Assembly (NCBI GenBank): GCA_900547995.1
Contig: URIY01000049.1
Coordinates: 1 to 9,999, forward strand
Length of the DNA stretch: 9,999 bases
Direction of reading: 5' to 3'
Source of the DNA: an uncultured Mycoplasmatota bacterium
Lineage (GTDB): Bacteria; Bacillota_I; Bacilli_A; RF39; UBA660
Below the pieces are notes generated by a model. That model saw only the letters and a list, made by a program, of their open reading frames with translations, was not told where the DNA came from and searched no databases. Positions 6,352-9,999 of the stretch are shown here, piece after piece (position 1 is the first letter of the stretch; each line of letters starts with the position of its first letter). The position numbers were made by a program, and so were the translations under genes.

Positions 6352-6370
6352 TTTTATTCTTTTTCTTTTA
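6339..6370 (+). terminator. A+T-rich terminator after the DUF2238 gene
   Basis: AAAGAATAA (6339-6347) / TTATTCTTT (6354-6362) forms a 9-bp stem, with the TGA stop in the 6-nt loop, followed by T-rich sequence to 6369. The stem has only one G-C pair, so efficiency may be modest. Confidence 0.6.
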
Positions 6371-6376
6371 AAAAAA

Positions 6377-6385
6377 TGTTATACT
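6377..6385 (+). promoter_or_regulatory. Extended -10 promoter of ftsK
   Basis: TGTTATACT at 6377-6385 is an extended -10 element identical to the one before rubrerythrin. No good -35 hexamer is visible at 16-18 nt, where the terminator U-tract lies. The start point would be near 6392, giving almost no leader before GGAGG at 6396-6400. Confidence 0.55.
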
Positions 6386-6408
6386 TATAATAGTTGGAGG
6401 ATTTAAGT

Positions 6409-8679
6409 ATGGCAAAAAAGAAGAAAAGAAAAGAAGAAAAAAAACAAGGCAGTGATATGCAGATTGTATTAGTAGGATTACTACTAGTGTTACTTGCTAT
6501 TATTGGTTTTGGAGGATATGGCATTGTAGGAAGAATGATTAAAGCCTTTTCTATTTTTTTATGTGGAACGTGGTATGCTATTTTTTTAATTGGAATGCTA
6601 CTTGTTGGTGGATATATGATGTGGACCCGTAAAAAGGTTAAATTTTATACATCAAAATTAATAGGATTATATATAATTATAATTGCAATTTTAATGTTTT
6701 CTCATACAAGTTATATTAAAGATACTGATTTAAAAGATATGGAGATTATAAATCAAACGGTAAATAATTTTCTAGCAGCTACTAAAGTAGTTGCTGATGC
6801 CGAGGGTGGAGGAATTATTGGTGCTGGTTTTTCATTAATGTTTTTAAAATTAGTTGATTTAAATGGTACTTTGATAATTAATGTTGCGTTATTTGTATGT
6901 GGTATTATTATGTTTACAGGCTTATCAATTATTGATTTCTTAAAAAAGACATCATCTAAGGCTAAGACAGGTTTAAAGAAAGTTCATGAAGAAATCAAAA
7001 ATGAATCTAAAAATAAGAAAGAACATAGTAAAGAAGAAGTTAAAAATAAGGCAGATAATAATGATAATAAAATTGTTGTTTCTAGTGTTGATGAGTTAAT
7101 TCATGTTGGTGATGATAAAGAGAAAGAAGCAGAAGAAATTAAACAAGAAGAAAAAGTACCTATAAATACAGATAAACAAGTACTTAATCCAAATGTTCTT
7201 GCTGACGCTATGGATAATATAGGTTATATTTATCCACCAATTACGTTACTAGCTAAAGGTCAAAAAAATAATAATAAGGAAAATACAGAAAGTATAAAAA
7301 CAAATGTGCCAATACTAGAACAAGTCTTTCATGATTTTAATATTGAAGCACACGTTGTTGCTGCTAATGTTGGACCATCAGTAACACAATTTGAAATGGA
7401 AGTAAAAGCAGGAACAAAGGTTAGTAAAATTCTTAGTATAAATAGGGAAATTGCACTTGCTTTGGGTGCTAAAGATGTAAGAATTCAAGCACCAATTCCA
7501 GGTAAAAAAACGATAGGTGTAGAAATTCCAAATAAAACAATATCTATGGTTACAGTAAGAGAAATAATGGAAAAAATACCAAAAGAAAAAGAAAAAAGCA
7601 AACTTCTTGTTACTCTTGGTAAGAGTATCATGGGTAGCCCTGTCTTTTGTGAAATAAATAAGACACCACACCTTTTAGTAGCTGGATCTACTGGTTCTGG
7701 TAAGTCAGTATGTATAAATAGTATTATTATTTCTATTTTAATGCGTACAAAACCGGATGAGGTAAAACTTGTTTTAGTTGATCCTAAAAAGGTTGAACTT
7801 TCTATGTACAATGGTGTTCCTCATTTACTAGCACCAGTTGTAACTGATCCTAAAAAGGCTAATATTGCTCTTAAAAAAATTGTTGTTGAAATGGAAAATA
7901 GGTATGATGTATTTAGTAATAATGGTGTAAAAAATATTGAGGGATACAACAATATGATTGATCGTAAAAATGAAAGTTTACCTGATGGGGAAAAACTAAA
8001 AAGAATGCCTTTTATTGTTGTTATTATTGATGAACTTGCAGATTTGATGCTTGTTGCAGCAAAAGAGGTAGAAGACTCTATTATGCGTATTACCCAAATG
8101 GCACGTGCAGCAGGAATACATTTAATTGTTGCAACACAAAGACCATCAACTGATGTTATTACAGGTGTAGTAAAAGCCAATATTCCTTCTAGAATATCAT
8201 TTGCGGTTTCATCACAAATTGATTCTCGAACAATTCTAGATATGAGTGGTGCTGAAAAATTACTTGGTAAAGGTGATATGTTATTTTTACCAATGGGTGA
8301 AAATACGCCACAACGTGTACAAGGTACATTTATTTCAGAGGAAGAAATTAATGCGGTCGTAAATCACACGATTTCGCAACAAAAAGCAAGATATGATGAA
8401 ACGCTTACAATGGATGAGGAAGAGATGGGCGCAACAACTATGGTTGATTCAGGCACAAATGATGATTATGATGAGCCTCTTTATAATGATATTGTGGAAT
8501 TTGTTGTTACACAAGGTAAAGCTAGTGCTTCTTTACTACAAAGAAGATTTAGGCTTGGCTATAATAGGGCCGCAAGAGCCATTGATATTCTTGAAGAACG
8601 CGGCATAGTTGGTCCTAATAATGGCTCAAAACCTAGAGAGGTATTAGTAAAAGTAGAAAATAAAGATAATAATGAATAA
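6409..8679 (+). CDS. ftsK: FtsK/SpoIIIE family DNA translocase
   Basis: This is a septum-located, ATP-driven pump that moves chromosomal DNA during division or sporulation. The 756-aa protein starts at ATG 6409, where GGAGG (6396-6400) gives 8-nt spacing; an in-frame TTG at 6394 lies before that site and is rejected. A Lys-rich tip (2-14) precedes four or more membrane helices (about 17-175) and a charged linker (about 180-260). The alpha and beta motor domains follow, with Walker A GSTGSGKS (426-433), Walker B IVVIIDE (536-542), ARAAGIHLIVATQRP (565-579) and the SSQIDSRTILD stretch (601-611). The C-terminal winged-helix gamma domain (about 691-750, ASASLLQRRFRLGYNRAARAID) reads octameric polarity sequences. 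All motor motifs look intact. It could equally be named spoIIIE or sftA-like; sequence alone does not decide. Confidence 0.96.
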   Translation: MAKKKKRKEEKKQGSDMQIVLVGLLLVLLAIIGFGGYGIVGRMIKAFSIFLCGTWYAIFLIGMLLVGGYMMWTRKKVKFYTSKLIGLYIIIIAILMFSHTSYIKDTDLKDMEIINQTVNNFLAATKVVADAEGGGIIGAGFSLMFLKLVDLNGTLIINVALFVCGIIMFTGLSIIDFLKKTSSKAKTGLKKVHEEIKNESKNKKEHSKEEVKNKADNNDNKIVVSSVDELIHVGDDKEKEAEEIKQEEKVPINTDKQVLNPNVLADAMDNIGYIYPPITLLAKGQKNNNKENTESIKTNVPILEQVFHDFNIEAHVVAANVGPSVTQFEMEVKAGTKVSKILSINREIALALGAKDVRIQAPIPGKKTIGVEIPNKTISMVTVREIMEKIPKEKEKSKLLVTLGKSIMGSPVFCEINKTPHLLVAGSTGSGKSVCINSIIISILMRTKPDEVKLVLVDPKKVELSMYNGVPHLLAPVVTDPKKANIALKKIVVEMENRYDVFSNNGVKNIEGYNNMIDRKNESLPDGEKLKRMPFIVVIIDELADLMLVAAKEVEDSIMRITQMARAAGIHLIVATQRPSTDVITGVVKANIPSRISFAVSSQIDSRTILDMSGAEKLLGKGDMLFLPMGENTPQRVQGTFISEEEINAVVNHTISQQKARYDETLTMDEEEMGATTMVDSGTNDDYDEPLYNDIVEFVVTQGKASASLLQRRFRLGYNRAARAIDILEERGIVGPNNGSKPREVLVKVENKDNNE

Positions 8680-8702
8680 AGAAAAAGTATATTAGTTTTC
8701 AT

Positions 8703-8741
8703 AAAAGTATGTAGAAATAATCAAAATCTACATATTTTTTT
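8703..8741 (+). terminator. Intrinsic terminator after ftsK
   Basis: TATGTAGA (8708-8715) / TCTACATA (8727-8734) is an 8-bp perfect stem, extendable by A-T and G-T pairs through the flanking A-run (8703-8706) and T-run (8735-8741). The loop is 11 nt. It separates ftsK from the repeat-bounded nuclease unit. Confidence 0.8.
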
Positions 8742-8750
8742 GATACTTAA

Positions 8751-8819
8751 AAGGAATTTCACTAACATTTATTGAAAGATATAAGTGGAGGTGAAAGAAA
8801 TGCGAAGATACATTCCCAT
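8751..8819 (+). repeat. Direct repeat, copy 1 (leader and start of small ORF)
   Basis: This 69-nt element aligns without gaps to 9931-9999, with 64 of 69 bases identical. The last 46 bases (8774-8819) are perfectly identical. It contains a leader starting AAGGAATTT, the strong Shine-Dalgarno GGAGGTGA (8787-8794), and ATG plus six codons of the 35-aa ORF. The five differences all lie upstream, at 8760, 8764, 8767, 8769 and 8773. The two copies lie 1180 nt apart in the same orientation. Confidence 0.95.
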
Positions 8820-8907
8820 AACTTATGGCAAAATATTAAAAAAAGTATTTGAATACTCAAACAATAAAGATAAATGTGCATATTTAATTAGAATTTTTAA
8901 TTTATAA
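8800..8907 (+). CDS. 35-aa basic small protein or leader peptide upstream of the nuclease
   Basis: The short ORF begins MRRYIPITYGKILKKVFEY, continues with a polar Asn/Lys/Asp stretch, and ends AYLIRIFNL. It has one of the best ribosome binding sites in the window: GGAGGTGA at 8787-8794, 5 nt before the ATG. Its stop lies 13 nt before the DUF1016 nuclease start, so the two are probably co-transcribed and possibly translationally coupled. The protein is basic, with a Tyr-rich N-terminal half and a hydrophobic C-terminus. I do not recognise a family. The start region recurs at 9980, so it may be a common leader reused before several genes, a small protein family, or an ORF remnant of a longer gene truncated by recombination. 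Translation is likely; function is unknown. Confidence 0.6.
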   Translation: MRRYIPITYGKILKKVFEYSNNKDKCAYLIRIFNL

Positions 8908-8920
8908 AGAGGGTTAGAAT

Positions 8921-9820
8921 ATGAATAAAGAAATAAATATAACTTATAATCAAATAGAAAATAAACTACTGAATCATAAAATTTATCAAAATATAAAAGA
9001 TTACTCTAAGATAAAAGAAAAAATGCAAACATATCTTGAGGTAGGGGAACTTCTTAATAGAATTGATATTAAATATGGAAAAAGTATTATCAAGGAATAT
9101 TCAAGTAGATTAACAATTAGGTTTGGGAAGAAATATACTGTATCACTTTTATATAAAATAAAACAATTTTATTCTATTATTCAAAAAGTCCCGACACTGT
9201 CGGGAAAATTAACTTGGAGTCATTGGTATGAAATGTTATCAATAACTGATATAAATGAAATAGTTTATTATGTTATTCAGTGTGAAAATAATAATACTGA
9301 CGTTAGAGGTTTAAGAAATAAGATTAAATCTAAGGAATATGAAAGATTAGATAACAAAACTAAGTACAAATTAATTTGTCAAAAGGAATATAATATTGTT
9401 GATTTTGTAAAGAATCCAATATTAATTAAAAATAATTATAAATATGAAAATATATCTGAAAAAATGTTGCAAAAATTAATATTAGAAGATATACCTACAT
9501 TTTTAAAAGAACTAGGTATTGGTTTTAGCTTTATAGATAATGAATATAAAATAAAAATGGGAGATAGATATAACTATATTGATTTACTTTTATATAATAT
9601 TAAATATAAATGTTATGTAGTAATTGAATTAAAAGTAACCGAATTAAATTTTAGTCATACTGGGCAAATTCAAAATTATATGAATTATATCGATAAAAAT
9701 GTTAAGAGTATAGAAGATAATAAAACAGTAGGTATAATAATTTGTAAAAGGGAAAATAAGTATGTTATTGAATACTGTAGTGATAAGAGAATAGTTGCAA
9801 AACATTATGAATTAGTATGA
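8921..9820 (+). CDS. DUF1016 (YhcG-type) PDDEXK nuclease domain protein
   Basis: This 299-aa protein has the two-part layout of the DUF1016/YhcG family. An N-terminal helical DUF1016_N domain (about 8-145) shows YLEVGELL (38-45), KYGKSIIKEYSSRLTIRFGK (51-70), the signature VPTLSGKLTWSHW (90-102) and the EYERL end (139-143). The C-terminal PDDEXK nuclease fold (about 180-299) shows LEDIPTFLKELG with E189, D221 in YIDLLLYN, the ELK pair E236/K238 and Q249/Q251 in TGQIQNYM. All expected catalytic residues are present. It is shorter than E. coli YhcG (about 375 aa) but looks complete at both ends. The family often sits in defence or accessory islands; the target is unknown. AGAGGG (8908-8913) sets the start. 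The gene is bounded by direct repeats and holds a GC-rich palindrome. Confidence 0.92.
   Translation: MNKEINITYNQIENKLLNHKIYQNIKDYSKIKEKMQTYLEVGELLNRIDIKYGKSIIKEYSSRLTIRFGKKYTVSLLYKIKQFYSIIQKVPTLSGKLTWSHWYEMLSITDINEIVYYVIQCENNNTDVRGLRNKIKSKEYERLDNKTKYKLICQKEYNIVDFVKNPILIKNNYKYENISEKMLQKLILEDIPTFLKELGIGFSFIDNEYKIKMGDRYNYIDLLLYNIKYKCYVVIELKVTELNFSHTGQIQNYMNYIDKNVKSIEDNKTVGIIICKRENKYVIEYCSDKRIVAKHYELV
9189..9205. repeat. 17-nt perfect GC-rich palindrome inside the nuclease gene
   Basis: TCCCGACA (9189-9196) and TGTCGGGA (9198-9205) are perfect inverted arms around C9197. It encodes V-P-T-L-S-G using CCG, CTG and TCG, codons that are rare in this A+T-rich window. Nothing else of comparable GC symmetry occurs in protein-coding sequence here. 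It may be a recombination site, a protein-binding site or an RNA hairpin. Confidence 0.85.
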
Positions 9821-9930
9821 TACAATTGTGTTTAAAAAGTGTTTTATGATAAATATAAATGTTTCAATTAATATATTTATATTATTTTATGTGAAAAATT
9901 TATAAAAAATGTAAAATTGTAATTTTTTTA

Positions 9931-9999
9931 AAGGAATTTAACTTACTTGTATCGAAAGATATAAGTGGAGGTGAAAGAAATGCGAAGATACATTCCCAT
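9931..9999 (+). repeat. Direct repeat, copy 2 (cut by the window end)
   Basis: This is the second copy of the element at 8751-8819, in the same orientation, with 46 identical bases from 9954 to the last base of the window. The true repeat may continue further. It again supplies GGAGGTGA (9967-9974) and an ATG at 9980. A second leader ORF, and possibly another nuclease or cargo gene, is therefore expected just beyond the window. Confidence 0.95.
9980..9999 (+). CDS. Partial small ORF, start only (second copy)
   Basis: ATG at 9980 begins M-R-R-Y-I-P, identical at nucleotide level to the start of the 35-aa ORF at 8800, with the same Shine-Dalgarno 5 nt upstream. Only six full codons are inside the window, so whether it stays short or opens a longer gene cannot be seen. 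Confidence 0.55.

Noticed and set aside
6394..6408. TTG start for ftsK five codons upstream
   Set aside because: The TTG overlaps the start of the GGAGG ribosome binding site that serves ATG 6409 at 8-nt spacing.
7378..8180. Open frames on the minus strand within ftsK
   Set aside because: They are shadows of the strongly supported FtsK reading frame, have no ribosome binding sites and give low-complexity translations.
8780..8785. TATAAG in the direct repeat as a -10 box
   Set aside because: Transcription would begin at or after the Shine-Dalgarno at 8787-8794, leaving the 35-aa ORF without a ribosome binding site.
9904..9929. A-tract and T-tract after the nuclease gene as a terminator
   Set aside because: The stem is only A-T pairs with an 11-nt unpaired interior, which is expected by chance in such A+T-rich DNA. 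I would not call it a terminator.
1..9999. Mycoplasma-type code in which TGA encodes Trp
   Set aside because: TGA ends three well-supported genes (5768, 6351, 9820), and Trp residues in conserved motifs are TGG.
1..9999. CRISPR array, insertion sequence or rRNA
   Set aside because: No regularly spaced repeats, transposase-like protein or rRNA-like sequence was seen. The only long repeat pair is the 1180-nt-spaced element described above.

Overview
The window is about 75% A+T and gene-dense, and every gene I can support lies on the + strand. Strong AGGAGG-type ribosome binding sites, Gram-positive style promoters, short intrinsic terminators and the protein types (LemA, NodB deacetylase, rubrerythrin, SpoIIIE/FtsK) suggest a low-GC Bacillota, probably an uncultured anaerobic gut-type Clostridia or Bacilli lineage. 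TGA is a true stop here: it ends the genes finishing at 5768, 6351 and 9820, and Trp is TGG. A Mycoplasma-type genetic code is therefore unlikely.

Layout, left to right. A stand-alone lemA gene (145-702) has its own promoter and terminator. An HD-domain phosphohydrolase (844-1359) ends inside a short terminator/attenuator. A membrane-anchored, Asn-rich polysaccharide deacetylase (1395-2939) follows; it carries two SH3-like repeats and a partly duplicated, catalytically dead NodB front half. The end of that gene contains the -35 box of a near-perfect promoter for tRNA-Arg(CCU) (2975-3051). Next come an unrecognised 208-aa protein (3108-3734) and a SIMPL-domain protein lacking a signal peptide (3757-4404), 22 nt apart. 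Rubrerythrin (4494-5033) has an extended -10 promoter and a good PerR-box candidate over the predicted start point. Two membrane proteins follow: a Pr6Pr/AIG1-like protein (5103-5768) and a DUF2238/YjdF-like protein (5788-6351). The DNA translocase FtsK/SpoIIIE (6409-8679) closes the housekeeping part.

The accessory part starts at about 8750. A 69-nt element made of leader, strong Shine-Dalgarno and the first codons of a 35-aa peptide precedes a DUF1016 (YhcG-type) PDDEXK nuclease gene (8921-9820). The same element recurs exactly 1180 nt later, running off the window end at 9999. The nuclease gene is thus one unit of a likely tandem or exchangeable cassette arrangement. It also carries a GC-rich 17-nt perfect palindrome in its conserved VPTLSGKLTWSH region. 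This repeat-bounded unit is the most unusual thing in the window.

The genes do not form one pathway. Themes are envelope (LemA, deacetylase, two membrane proteins), oxidative stress (rubrerythrin), chromosome segregation (FtsK/SpoIIIE) and a possible defence or phase-variable nuclease module.
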